A stretch of DNA of 64,000 nt from the NCBI GenBank assembly GCA_040387195.1, contig JAZKEF010000013.1:62001-126000 (forward strand), in the 5' to 3' direction. This DNA comes from UKL13-3 sp040387195. GTDB taxonomy: Bacteria; Bacteroidota; Bacteroidia; UKL13-3. Made by a program: the position numbers and the translations under genes. Every line of letters starts with the position of its first letter. The first letter of the stretch is position 1. The notes below the pieces were generated by a model. That model was not told where the DNA came from. It saw only the letters and a list, made by a program, of their open reading frames with translations, and did not search any database. Positions 17,447-26,479 of the stretch are shown in pieces.

Positions 17447-18528
17447 TTCTGTGGGTTAAGCGTAAGTAAAATCGTCCGGCATATAAAGTCAATTTCAGGG
17501 TCGGTGAGCGTATGATAAAGTGGTAAACAGATAATGTGCTTAGACAACGACTCACTTATGGGTGTAGTATTGGCTTTATATAATGGAATGGTATTTAAGG
17601 AAGGATGAAAATACCTTCGCGGACTAATCGAGTTTTCTTCCAGGGATTTGATAATGGACAAGGTAATCGTTTCGTTTTCAAGAATGATTGGACAGTAGGC
17701 AAAATTATAATCCGTGTGGGCCATAGTTTTCGGAAAACGTATTGAAGCTGGTGTCAACCATTTTTGGTATCTTTCATATTGCTTTCTTCGGGTAGCCAGA
17801 ATTGGAGTTATGTATTTTAAGTTCACAATTCCCATTGCAGCATGAAACTCTGAGTTTTTTCCATTGATGCCCACTTCTTCAAAGTTCTCGGGACCATTAT
17901 ATCCGAAGTTACGCATGAACGACATTTTATTTAACAGATCCATATTGCCGCAGAATACCGCACCTCCTTCTATTGTATGAAATAGTTTAGTTGCATGAAA
18001 GCTGGTAGTACTTATATCTCCATAAGAAAAAACACTCTTGCCCTTGTACTGAGTGCCAAAACAATGGGCAGCGTCATAAATTACCTTGAGATTGTATTTT
18101 TTTGCAATGATTTGAATAGCATCTATATCACATGGATTTCCATATACATGTGTTGCCAGTATAGCTGAAGTGTTAGGTGTAATGGCCTGTTCAATTTTGG
18201 AGGCATCAATATTGAGTGTATGCTCATCAATATCAACAAAAACTGGTTTGCAACCTTCCCACACAATGCTACTGGTGGTGGCTACAAAACTAAATGGGGT
18301 TGTGATAATCTCCCCCGTTAACCCCAACGCCTTAATGGCTATTTGTAGCGCAATGGTTCCGTTGTTTAAGAAGAGCAGGTGCGGCACATCCAAATACTCT
18401 TTAAGCTTAAACTCCAGTTCATTTACCAATGGGCCATTATTGGTGAGCCATTGTCTGTTCCAAACATCGGCAATAAGTTGTTGGTATTCCTCAATCGGAG
18501 GGAGGAAAGGTTTGGTTACTGGTATCAT
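17443..18528 (-). CDS. DegT/DnrJ/EryC1/StrS family sugar aminotransferase (361 aa)
   Basis: A PLP enzyme converting a nucleotide-activated keto-sugar to an amino sugar. LFLNNGTIALQIAIKALG is the cofactor phosphate region, VIYDAAHCFGTQYKGK holds the aspartate (about D152), and SFHATKLFHTIEGGAVFC gives the catalytic lysine at about K181. Length and the start IPVTKPFLPPIEEY are canonical. The ATG overlaps the FkbM gene stop as ATGA, and its end overlaps WbqC the same way. The keto-sugar donor is not made by any dehydratase seen in this window, so that enzyme must be elsewhere. Confidence 0.85.
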   Translation of the reverse strand: MIPVTKPFLPPIEEYQQLIADVWNRQWLTNNGPLVNELEFKLKEYLDVPHLLFLNNGTIALQIAIKALGLTGEIITTPFSFVATTSSIVWEGCKPVFVDIDEHTLNIDASKIEQAITPNTSAILATHVYGNPCDIDAIQIIAKKYNLKVIYDAAHCFGTQYKGKSVFSYGDISTTSFHATKLFHTIEGGAVFCGNMDLLNKMSFMRNFGYNGPENFEEVGINGKNSEFHAAMGIVNLKYITPILATRRKQYERYQKWLTPASIRFPKTMAHTDYNFAYCPIILENETITLSIIKSLEENSISPRRYFHPSLNTIPLYKANTTPISESLSKHIICLPLYHTLTDPEIDFICRTILLTLNPQK

Positions 18529-19643
18529 TTTTTTGGACGTGCAAAAAGAACTGTTTCTTCTTCATGTATGGTGTAATGGTCTATAAATATTTCATAGTCT
18601 AGATTGAGATCAAGCACCCAATTGGGGATATTGATTAAATCGTCTACACTATGATAAATGGCAATGGCAAGGATTGGTCTGAATGTTTTAATTGTTTGTA
18701 AGGCTCCATCCAATGCATATCGTTCGGCTCCTTCAATGTCCATTTTAATGAAGTCCACTTTGCTCACCTGATATTTTTCAACAAAATCATCGATAGTAAG
18801 AGTGGTGGTACTTCCTGTTTGTTCGGTAAACGGTTCCGCCTGCATTTTGCTGGAAGGCCCATTATCTTTAAAATAGATTGTTTGCCCGGTTATATTGGAA
18901 ACAGGATGCTCAACAACTGTGATCAGATCAGAAAGTTTCGGGTTCATGTTGCGGTTAATTTGATGCAGTTTTAAGTTTTCGGGAATAAACTCAAATGAAA
19001 ATACCTTTCCGGTTGAACCCGCTTTATGAGCAAAGTACAATGCGGTATCACCCCAGCATCCGCCAATGTCTAAAACAGTATCTCCCGGTTTTGCTTCAAT
19101 AAGAACGGAGTCTCCTTTATAGGCATATTGTTCAATAATATAATCAATAGCTATGGCAACATCACTAAAGAATAAATTGATATCAAACCCAATTGCTTTG
19201 AGGTTAAATTTTTCCAGAATGAAATGAATAAACTGAGGATTATACGTTTCGTCTGATTGTTTCAAACTCTTGGCCACTTTAACCGCATTTTTATAAGCAG
19301 CATTGTTGCGGGCGAGTTTTATTTTTGTGTGGCCCAAAAAGCGGTAAGCAAATAAACTGATGAATACCGCTTTGTCTTTTTTGGAAAGGTTTAGGTATAC
19401 CCTTTCAAGTGTTGTATGGTAAGGTCTAAGTTGCTCGTAATAATCGGAAGCAATAACTTTCCAATCCTTACTTCTGTATTGAATTAATTTTTTGAAAATA
19501 TTAATTGAATGACTGATATAGTCTTTCCAGATAGGAACTTTTAAGCCGGGGCCGAACCGGAATGCATCATAATTTTCGTTCCCAAAATGTTGGTAGCGAC
19601 TATGGATGATAGATGTTAAGAAGGCTGTTTGAAAAGTGTCCAT
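18525..19643 (-). CDS. FkbM family methyltransferase (372 aa)
   Basis: The SAM-binding core starts near residue 185: GDTVLDIGGCWGDTALYF is motif I and GKVFSFEFIPENLKLHQIN motif II. SKVDFIKMDIEGAERYALDG is the FkbM signature with the MDIEGAE core. The N-terminal 170 residues are an extra helical region rich in basic residues (YRSKDWKVIASDYYEQLRPY), longer than the minimal family. O-methylation of a sugar hydroxyl is the usual FkbM role. The gene lies 3 bases after wzt and is coupled to the aminotransferase, so the methylated sugar probably belongs to the exported glycan. Confidence 0.82.
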   Translation of the reverse strand: MDTFQTAFLTSIIHSRYQHFGNENYDAFRFGPGLKVPIWKDYISHSINIFKKLIQYRSKDWKVIASDYYEQLRPYHTTLERVYLNLSKKDKAVFISLFAYRFLGHTKIKLARNNAAYKNAVKVAKSLKQSDETYNPQFIHFILEKFNLKAIGFDINLFFSDVAIAIDYIIEQYAYKGDSVLIEAKPGDTVLDIGGCWGDTALYFAHKAGSTGKVFSFEFIPENLKLHQINRNMNPKLSDLITVVEHPVSNITGQTIYFKDNGPSSKMQAEPFTEQTGSTTTLTIDDFVEKYQVSKVDFIKMDIEGAERYALDGALQTIKTFRPILAIAIYHSVDDLINIPNWVLDLNLDYEIFIDHYTIHEEETVLFARPKK

Positions 19644-19646
19644 TAC

Positions 19647-20894
19647 TTATTTTTTAGTCCATGGGAAATATTGTGGTCTGATGAGTCCCGGAAACTCGCC
19701 CATCCAAGCTCCGGATCTGGCCTGCTCATTTCCTTCAATAAATGCAATGTCTTTATAGTGGTGAAGAATCTTTGGACCATCTTTCACCACCATTATTTCT
19801 ATGCTGTACCGAATATTATTGAGCGTGGATGCAGGTATTTTACATTGATAGGTAAAAGCACCCGGTTCCATTCTTTCTGCCGGAGAGCAGGTTGCAAAAA
19901 TCGTAGTATCTTCAACCGTATTGAAGAAAATATTAATGTTGATGGAGTTGAAAGGCTGGTTACTGGCTACTTTAATTGTGATAGCAAGCTCTTCCTCGAT
20001 ATTAAAATGACCATCAATTCCATTGTTTGAAAAGTGAACAGATTCAAGGATCAGTCCATCCTGTTCTTTTGAAATGATTGCTTCTGATGTGATTACACCG
20101 TTGTTTAGCTGAAGGTATTGGTCAACTACTTGCTGGATACCTCCTGATGTTGCGAGAAGCCCATTCTGCATTAAAATTCCTGTAGTACATAGCGATTTAA
20201 TAGCAAGCATATTATGGCTTACAAACAAAATGGTTCTTCCTCCTCCTTTACTTACTTCTCCCATTTTGCCTAAACACTTTTTCTGAAACTCGGCATCACC
20301 TACTGCCAGCACTTCATCCACAATCAGAATTTCACTTTCAAGGTGAGCTGCTACAGCAAATGCCAATCGAACATACATGCCGCTGCTATAACGTTTTACC
20401 GGGGTGTCGATGTACCGTTCAACACCACTGAAATCGATGATTTCCTCCATTTTTTGCGTAATCTCTTTCTTACGCATTCCAAGGATAGCACCATTGAGGT
20501 AAATATTTTCTCGGCCGGTTAGTTCCGGATGAAATCCTGTTCCAACTTCCAATAAACTGGCAACACGCCCTTTTATCTTGATGTTTCCGGTAGTAGGGGA
20601 GGTTACCCTCGAAAGTAATTTAAGGAGGGTACTTTTTCCGGCACCATTCCTGCCAATAATTCCTACGGCTTCTCCCTGCTGTATATTAAAATTAATGTCT
20701 TTAAGCGACCAAACAATATCTGATGTACCTTTAATACTCCGGTCATTGGTTTCTCCTATTTTTAAAAAGGGATCATCTTTACCAAGTACTTTGGTAGCCC
20801 ACCAGCGATGTAAATCCCGACTAATTGTACCTGTGCCGATTTCGCCCAAACGGTACATTTTGGAAAGATTCTCAACTTTAATTACAGTGCTCAT
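19647..20894 (-). CDS. wzt: Polysaccharide ABC exporter ATP-binding protein, Wzt type (415 aa)
   Basis: The nucleotide-binding domain covers about residues 1-245. It shows Walker A GIIGRNGAGKSTLLKLL, the signature RYSSGMYVRLAFAVA, and Walker B EILIVDEVLAVGDAEFQKK. An N-terminal insertion around LHRWWATKVLGKDDPFLKI is typical of polysaccharide exporters. Residues from about 255 to 415 form an extra beta-rich Wzt_C-like domain, which in characterised homologues binds the capped end of the glycan and decides what is exported. The ATG overlaps the TGA of the decayed methyltransferase frame. It pairs with wzm 0.3 kb upstream. Confidence 0.88.
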   Translation of the reverse strand: MSTVIKVENLSKMYRLGEIGTGTISRDLHRWWATKVLGKDDPFLKIGETNDRSIKGTSDIVWSLKDINFNIQQGEAVGIIGRNGAGKSTLLKLLSRVTSPTTGNIKIKGRVASLLEVGTGFHPELTGRENIYLNGAILGMRKKEITQKMEEIIDFSGVERYIDTPVKRYSSGMYVRLAFAVAAHLESEILIVDEVLAVGDAEFQKKCLGKMGEVSKGGGRTILFVSHNMLAIKSLCTTGILMQNGLLATSGGIQQVVDQYLQLNNGVITSEAIISKEQDGLILESVHFSNNGIDGHFNIEEELAITIKVASNQPFNSININIFFNTVEDTTIFATCSPAERMEPGAFTYQCKIPASTLNNIRYSIEIMVVKDGPKILHHYKDIAFIEGNEQARSGAWMGEFPGLIRPQYFPWTKK

Positions 20895-21190
20895 TTATTT
20901 TTGTGGTTCATCATTGTGACATACTCATAATGGCTATAGTGTCCTATGCACCTTCAATCGGTATATGCAGGTATCTTCTGAAAAATGCAAGTTGTATAGG
21001 TGAGTTTATCAATGCTGCTGGCAATAGATTTGGTTGATGCAAGGTCTATCGTATCCCATTGGGTAGGGTTATTCACAACCTTTAAATAGGCAGAAGGAAT
21101 ACCTGCCGGACCAATCTCCAAAACTTTGATATGAGGCTTGAAATAGGGTTTGTAGTATTTCTTCAGAATGAGTTCACTGTTTAAGTGCAT
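20891..21190 (-). pseudogene. Collapsed methyltransferase between wzm and wzt
   Basis: A 78-codon open frame from the ATG at 21190 has the start of a class I methyltransferase: HIKVLEIGPAGIPSAYLK is SAM motif I and QWDTIDLAS the following acidic strand. It then stops at a TGA near 20954. The same frame resumes for about 20 codons (HYSHYEYVTMMNHKNK) and ends in a TGA that overlaps the wzt ATG as ATGA. A whole enzyme would need about 150 residues more in the middle, so an internal deletion plus a stop is the simplest reading. A short functional protein cannot be fully excluded. Confidence 0.6.
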
Positions 21191-21201
21191 ATATAAATGG
21201 G

Positions 21202-22062
21202 TTAAACGGTATCAATAAAACTCTTCTCCACTTTGTTAAAGACTACCGCACCTGCTATTAAGAACAAGGCTGCACAAAGGGAAGTATAAGTGAGCGACAT
21301 CCAATCAAAAGAGCCTTTGCCCAATAATGCATAGCGGAAACCCTCAATAATACCGGCAAGCGGATTGAGTTTTAACAGCCATACATATTTTTGCGGAGCT
21401 GCACTCAGCGGATAAATAACTGGTGTAGCGTACATAAACAAACTCATTCCGAAGCCCACCAAAAAGCTCAGGTCACGGTATTTAGTGGTAAGGCTTGAAA
21501 TGATCATACCAAGCGATAACCCTAAAAGGGCCATTAACAAAACAAAGACCGGTAATAACAAACTGTAAACATTCAGATTCAACTGGTAGGGGGTGGCCAG
21601 AACATAATAGAGTATCAGTAGAAGCAATAATAAAAACTGTATTCCAAACTTAAGAAGATTACTGAGAACAATGCTTAGTGGCATAATGAGTCGGGGGAAG
21701 TATACCTTACCAAATATGTTTGAGTTGCTCCGAAATACGGTTGATGTTGCGGTTAAGCAGTCACTGAAATAGTTCCAGGCAATAATGCCGGTCATGTAAA
21801 ATAAAGGCTGCGGAATTCCATCGGTACTGATGGCGGCTAAATTTCCGAAAATGAAGGTGAAGGTGATGGTGGTAAAAAGTGGCTGTAGGAAAAACCAGAT
21901 TGGCCCTAATATGGTTTGTTTGTAAACAGATTTAATATCGCGTTTCACAAACATCACCAACAAATCGCGGTAACGCCAAACGTCTTTCAACTTCAGGTCA
22001 AACAGCGATGTTTTGCCTTCAATTACTAAATCCCATGCCTCTGTGTTATCCGAATGTTGCAT
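21202..22062 (-). CDS. wzm: Polysaccharide ABC exporter permease, Wzm type (286 aa)
   Basis: An ABC-2 type transporter permease. It has the amphipathic N-terminus DVWRYRDLLVMFVKRDIKSV and the membrane entry YKQTILGPIWFFLQPLF. About six hydrophobic helices follow, including the TPVIYPLSAAP loop and LNPLAGIIEGFRYAL, a conserved feature of Wzm/KpsM-like exporters. With Wzt it forms the inner-membrane channel that moves completed undecaprenyl-linked glycan to the periplasm. Its start overlaps the upstream dioxygenase gene by 17 bases. The decayed methyltransferase separates it from wzt. Confidence 0.88.
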   Translation of the reverse strand: MQHSDNTEAWDLVIEGKTSLFDLKLKDVWRYRDLLVMFVKRDIKSVYKQTILGPIWFFLQPLFTTITFTFIFGNLAAISTDGIPQPLFYMTGIIAWNYFSDCLTATSTVFRSNSNIFGKVYFPRLIMPLSIVLSNLLKFGIQFLLLLLLILYYVLATPYQLNLNVYSLLLPVFVLLMALLGLSLGMIISSLTTKYRDLSFLVGFGMSLFMYATPVIYPLSAAPQKYVWLLKLNPLAGIIEGFRYALLGKGSFDWMSLTYTSLCAALFLIAGAVVFNKVEKSFIDTV

Positions 22063-22924
22063 AAAATCTTTTTTGTGTTCTGGTAAGTCTGGACCTGAAG
22101 TCTACTTTATACTGGTTGGAGATAACCAATGAGGAACGGTTATACATAAATGTCATCAACCACCTGTCTGTTGTTTTACAAAACCCTCCACGGTGAAATC
22201 CGTGTGTGTCGCATATAATTAGGGTTCCCTTCTTTCCTTCGTTTACGGTAAATGCATGTGCGGGAATGAACTTGGTGAGTTCTTTCTCATCAGGATAATT
22301 ATTGGGATGGTCCTTGTCGTAAGGAAACACATTGTTAAATGGACCTGTGAGGTGACTCCCTTTAATATATTCAAATGCTCCATTGAGTTCGTTCACATCA
22401 TTCAGGTATACAAATACTTTAAGAATTCGCTGGTCTTCGGGATCGCGGTGCCAGTTCTGCGAATAATTCCGTTCGGTTGTTGGAACAGGCATCGATAGCC
22501 AGTAATCGGCATACCGGAGCAATGCGGGTTCTGCAAAATAAGTGGAGGCAATATTTCCCAGTTGCGTACTCAATCCTTTGCGTAATAAAACAGACTCGGA
22601 TGATAGTATAGGTTGAATAGAGGAAGCCCTGATATTATAATTTTTATAATTCGAATGGTTGTGAACGTTACCTGAGTGATTATCGTTTCTGATTTCCTGA
22701 ACGGTTTTATTTTGTTGGAATGTTCTGAATTCTTTTTCGACACCATCGAGTGCATCCATTCCGAAAAGTTCTTCAAAACTGGTAACGGCAATACCCTCCG
22801 CTTGCAAAGAAGATACTATTTTTTGCTGAACAGGTGTAAGAGATGGTTGACCCATAAACAGCAATTGTTTAATTGGAAGTTCCAGCCACCGGTAAACAAA
22901 ACGTTTGATCTTTTTAATAAACAT
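22046..22924 (-). CDS. PhyH family Fe(II)/2-oxoglutarate dioxygenase (292 aa)
   Basis: The iron ligands are HxD in YSQNWHRDPEDQRILKVF near residue 165 and the distal histidine in LIICDTHGFHRGGFC near 240, with a downstream arginine in TTDRWLMTFMYN. NGAFEYIKGSHLTGP is the familiar strand of PhyH proteins. It is unlike the second PhyH gene at 14.5 kb in length and N-terminus, so they are not recent duplicates. It lies 5 bases after the asparagine synthetase and overlaps wzm. Hydroxylation of a glycan substituent is inferred from context. Confidence 0.8.
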   Translation of the reverse strand: MFIKKIKRFVYRWLELPIKQLLFMGQPSLTPVQQKIVSSLQAEGIAVTSFEELFGMDALDGVEKEFRTFQQNKTVQEIRNDNHSGNVHNHSNYKNYNIRASSIQPILSSESVLLRKGLSTQLGNIASTYFAEPALLRYADYWLSMPVPTTERNYSQNWHRDPEDQRILKVFVYLNDVNELNGAFEYIKGSHLTGPFNNVFPYDKDHPNNYPDEKELTKFIPAHAFTVNEGKKGTLIICDTHGFHRGGFCKTTDRWLMTFMYNRSSLVISNQYKVDFRSRLTRTQKRFYATFG

Positions 22925-22929
22925 TGTAT

Positions 22930-24621
22930 TTATAGTAATAAAGCAAAGTTGACATATTGCCAGATATTGACTGATTGCACTGGGTTAGCGCAAAATGTTT
23001 GGTATTGTTTAAACACCTCGCCCTTTTTGAAATAACCTGAAGTATCAACCGTTTGTAAATGCGCCAGTACCATCTCTTTTAATGCTCCCGAAAGCCATTC
23101 ACGTTGCGGTGTTTGTAATGCCCGTTTGGGTGCATAACTGATAGTATCCCCCAAGTATTTTGAAACAAGGTTCCGTAAAAACCATTTGGTATTTCCATTA
23201 TGCCACTTCTCTTCTTTAGGACGGGAGAATGCGAGTTCAACCAACCGATGGTCTAAGAAAGGTTCACGCAACTCTGTTGAAAACATCATGGATATTCGGT
23301 CGTTGAATCGTAATGCCCTTGGAATTTTTGTATAAAATAAATCCCTGAATTGAAGGTTCATCATTGGACAGCTAAATGGAGCAGGATACTGTTCAGGAGT
23401 TGCCAATGTTCGAAATTCGTCTTCGAGTATGTGAGGTGCATAGGGCGATTGTGTTATTCCCTGTATTGTCTGATTATTGTTGTTATGATAATAGTCGTAA
23501 CCGGCCCAGGCTTCATCCATTCCTTGTCCATCCAATAATACCTTTGTACCGCGGTTACGGGCTTCTTTGAAAAGATTGGCATATGCAAGAGTGGGGATTC
23601 CACCAAAAGGCTCGTCTTGTGCAATGGAAACTGCTGTTATCATTGATGGAACATCGTGAACAGAAAATTTACATGCAATAAGGGGATTGTTCGTTTGTTG
23701 AATCATGGTTTGCACCCATGGTAATTCATCATACCTTTCATCGCCTGTGTAAAACGTATATGCTTCAATGGGAGCATTGGGGTAGCATTGATTTACCAAA
23801 GCCAGTAACGTGGATGAATCCACACCACCGGAAAGGTTAAAGCCAACCGGAACGTCTGCCCTGAATCGCAACCGGATACTTTCCCGCAATAAGGCCTCAT
23901 ACTGTTCCGTAATACTATCCTCTTGCTTGTCGATAAGTGTTTGAACACGCTGTGTGAATGAATACCATTGCCGTGTATGAACTCCTGAGGCTGCATCATA
24001 AGTCAAACAGTATCCTGCAGGCAATTGCTGTACGCCCTTCCAAAAAGTTTCGTGTGGCAACCCATATGAGCCGTGGCTGAAATAGTTTGCCCATACCTTA
24101 TCATTCTTTGTTTTAGGAATACCGGCTGCCCAAAGTGTTTTGATTTCACTTGCAAAATAAAGTGACGTATCCGATAGATGGTAATAGAAAGGTTTCACTC
24201 CAAAACGATCGCGTGCGGCAAATAATGTTTGCTGTTGTGTATCCCAAATGGCAAAACTAAACATGCCGATCATTTTTTGTAGGCATTCCGGTCCCCATAT
24301 AATCCAAGCGGCAAGTACTACCTCACTATCGGTTTGTGATGTAAAGGAATAGGAGTGTTGCAATGCTGTTTTCAACTCACGGTAATTGTATACCTCTCCG
24401 TTAAATACCATTACATATCGTTTATCAGGGCTAAACATGGGTTGGTTTCCGTGTTCACTCAAATCGATAATGCTTAATCGGTTATGTCCGAGCGCATGTT
24501 CATTATTCTTGCTGCAATAAGTGTTTGCAACATCAGGGCCCCGGTGGGTTTGTGCCTGTACCATTTTGTTGATTAGGGTAGAAGCCTGGAGGTTAAAAAG
24601 AATTCCGCTGATGCCGCACAT
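22930..24621 (-). CDS. asnB: Glutamine-hydrolysing asparagine synthase-like amidotransferase (563 aa)
   Basis: The start is set at MCGISGILFNLQ so that Cys2 is the N-terminal nucleophile of the class II glutaminase domain. A longer frame from 24663 would bury it. GLN-site residues appear in NHNRLSIIDLSEHGNQPM-like sequence and FNGEVYNYRELK. The synthetase domain begins near residue 240 with the PP-loop GFNLSGGVDSSTLLALV, and LDGQGMDEAWAGYDYY follows. Both halves are complete. In polysaccharide loci such enzymes often amidate uronic acids or other carboxyl sugars rather than make free asparagine. That role is inferred. It sits 2 bases from neuA. Confidence 0.82.
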   Translation of the reverse strand: MCGISGILFNLQASTLINKMVQAQTHRGPDVANTYCSKNNEHALGHNRLSIIDLSEHGNQPMFSPDKRYVMVFNGEVYNYRELKTALQHSYSFTSQTDSEVVLAAWIIWGPECLQKMIGMFSFAIWDTQQQTLFAARDRFGVKPFYYHLSDTSLYFASEIKTLWAAGIPKTKNDKVWANYFSHGSYGLPHETFWKGVQQLPAGYCLTYDAASGVHTRQWYSFTQRVQTLIDKQEDSITEQYEALLRESIRLRFRADVPVGFNLSGGVDSSTLLALVNQCYPNAPIEAYTFYTGDERYDELPWVQTMIQQTNNPLIACKFSVHDVPSMITAVSIAQDEPFGGIPTLAYANLFKEARNRGTKVLLDGQGMDEAWAGYDYYHNNNNQTIQGITQSPYAPHILEDEFRTLATPEQYPAPFSCPMMNLQFRDLFYTKIPRALRFNDRISMMFSTELREPFLDHRLVELAFSRPKEEKWHNGNTKWFLRNLVSKYLGDTISYAPKRALQTPQREWLSGALKEMVLAHLQTVDTSGYFKKGEVFKQYQTFCANPVQSVNIWQYVNFALLL

Positions 24622-24623
24622 AA

Positions 24624-25316
24624 TTACCTTCTGCGGCTTAGTAACGTTTCTGCCAGCGTCCAATCCTCGGGTGTATCAATATTTACATAATCTGATGAAT
24701 CTGATTCTACATAAGCAACTGTTTTACCAAACAAGGAATGGCTTTTCAATACAGATACTTTGGTAAGGTAAACACTTCCATCTCTGATATAGGCTTTGGG
24801 CAAATCCTGTCTTCTGCTAATAATCGACTCTTCTCCTGTTGCAATATGCAGGTGCCCGCTTGCATCAGGTTCAAATGTCCAGTGCGGATTGTATTCATGC
24901 GGTACGGGTTGAACGCTCACAAGTGAATCGGATTGGTGCGAAATAAAAGCGGTTATACATTGATCGATAAATCCTTCGGCACGGAAAGGAGTTGTTGGTT
25001 GAAGCAGACACACAGCATCAAACGAGCGTCCCTGAGAACTTAATACCTCGAGGGCATGCAGTACCACATCAATGGAACGTGCATTGTCAGTAGCTAATGA
25101 GGCAGGTCTTAGGAATGGCACTTCTGCACCATATTGTTTGGCGATTGCGGCAAGAACAACATCATCGGTACTTACGATGGTAGTTTGAATGAGCTTGCAT
25201 GCTTGAGCTGCTTCGATGGTGTATGCAATGAGTGGTTTGGTTCCCAAAAGTTTGCTATTCTTTCCGGGAATACCTTTTGATCCGCCTCTTGCCGGTATGA
25301 TTGCTAAAATGTTCAC
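24624..25316 (-). CDS. neuA: CMP-sialic acid synthetase / acylneuraminate cytidylyltransferase (230 aa)
   Basis: The N-terminal ILAIIPARGGSKGIPGKN is the CTP-binding signature of NeuA-type enzymes. TTIVSTDDVVLAAIAKQYGA and FLRPASLATDNA are further family motifs, and VCLLQPTTPFR is the middle strand. The size of 230 aa matches the bare synthetase domain without an esterase fusion. It activates a nonulosonic acid with CTP for transfer. NeuC (immediately adjacent) and NeuB lie upstream in the order NeuB-NeuC-NeuA. Neu5Ac is the simplest product; a legionaminic-type sugar would need dehydratase and aminotransferase steps not grouped here. Confidence 0.85.
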   Translation of the reverse strand: MNILAIIPARGGSKGIPGKNSKLLGTKPLIAYTIEAAQACKLIQTTIVSTDDVVLAAIAKQYGAEVPFLRPASLATDNARSIDVVLHALEVLSSQGRSFDAVCLLQPTTPFRAEGFIDQCITAFISHQSDSLVSVQPVPHEYNPHWTFEPDASGHLHIATGEESIISRRQDLPKAYIRDGSVYLTKVSVLKSHSLFGKTVAYVESDSSDYVNIDTPEDWTLAETLLSRRR

Positions 25317-26477
25317 TTAATACGCAATGGTTTTATGAAATTGCAACGGAAGCGATGATAACAAATTTGCGATGGTTTGTCCCGCATTTCCACCTCCGTA
25401 CACAGCAGAAGTTTGGGGTTTGGGTTGTTGTTGCATATGGTTGATTGTATTTTTTATTTGGGTGGCATCATAATCAACATCTGTTACATTGTAGCCGCGT
25501 TCCCGCTTATGCTGGCGTGTGCCGATATTGATGACAGGCACTCCAAGGTAAGCACATTCACGAATACCAACACTGGAATTTCCTATTAAACAATCGGCAT
25601 GCATCAGCAACCGAAGAAAATCTTCCCCTTCCATATTTTTAAAAAAGTGCATATGGGTTGGATGATGCAATTCCCTAAAGGTTCTTATTCCATTTGATGT
25701 ACCATCGGCACCAGCATCTACATTCGGCCAAAACCAAAGGACCGGTTTATTCAGATCTTTTACAGCCTCCAACGTTTCTTCAATATGTTTGCGCGACTCT
25801 TTGTATTCGTTGGTAACAGGATGTTGCATTACCACAACATATCCATTGGTTAAATCAGGATGACTTCCAACTCCGCCATATTTTGTATATGGGTTAATGG
25901 CCATATCGGGCTTGAGTGCAACCTCTGCGGCTAAGTCAATAGACGGACAACCGGTATTAAAAACAGTGTCGGGATTCTCACCCAGTTTTACAACTCTTTC
26001 GTATGCCCCCTGGGAAGCTACAAAATGATAATCGCTTAATTTGGTGATGGCATGGCGAACTTTTTCATCAATGTTTCCGGTAACTTCACCACCCTGAATA
26101 TGAGCAAGAGGAATATTCATGTATGATGCGGAAATAGCCGTTGCCATGGTTTCAAATCTGTCGGCAACGGTTACCACAATATCCGGTTTAAGATTGTCAA
26201 ACACCGTAGAAAGTTCAAGGATTCCCAAACCGGTTGTTTTGGCGGCAGCAGTTAAATTCTCTCCTTCCAGCACATTAAATACTTTGGCAGCAATTGAAAA
26301 ACCATCCTGTTCAATATAATTTACTGCCGACCCATACCGATCGAGCAGGGCAGATGCGGATACGATAACCTGCAATTCAAGTTCCGGATGTTGCTGAATA
26401 GCACGCAAAGCGGTTTTTACTCTGCTGTAACTTGGCCGGGCTGTTATCACAACAGCGATTTTTCGTTTACTGCTCAT
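25317..26477 (-). CDS. neuC: UDP-N-acetylglucosamine 2-epimerase, hydrolysing (386 aa)
   Basis: A GT-B fold epimerase. It starts KIAVVITARPSYSRVKTALR, with DIVVTVADRFETMATAISA and NIPLAHIQGGEVTGNIDEKV as the catalytic-domain signatures. The C-terminal domain has DCLIGNSSVGIRECAYLG and NIGTRQHKRERG, the UDP-binding loop. The GNID insertion matches hydrolysing NeuC/LegG enzymes better than the non-hydrolysing WecB. It would release ManNAc (or a diacetamido analogue) for NeuB. It lies 2 bases after neuB and abuts neuA. Confidence 0.85.
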   Translation of the reverse strand: MSSKRKIAVVITARPSYSRVKTALRAIQQHPELELQVIVSASALLDRYGSAVNYIEQDGFSIAAKVFNVLEGENLTAAAKTTGLGILELSTVFDNLKPDIVVTVADRFETMATAISASYMNIPLAHIQGGEVTGNIDEKVRHAITKLSDYHFVASQGAYERVVKLGENPDTVFNTGCPSIDLAAEVALKPDMAINPYTKYGGVGSHPDLTNGYVVVMQHPVTNEYKESRKHIEETLEAVKDLNKPVLWFWPNVDAGADGTSNGIRTFRELHHPTHMHFFKNMEGEDFLRLLMHADCLIGNSSVGIRECAYLGVPVINIGTRQHKRERGYNVTDVDYDATQIKNTINHMQQQPKPQTSAVYGGGNAGQTIANLLSSLPLQFHKTIAY

Positions 26478-26479
26478 GT

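Noticed and set aside
24622..24663. Longer start for the asparagine synthase gene
   Set aside because: It would place 14 residues before the Cys2 nucleophile and overlap neuA; the class II glutaminase needs the cysteine at the N-terminus.
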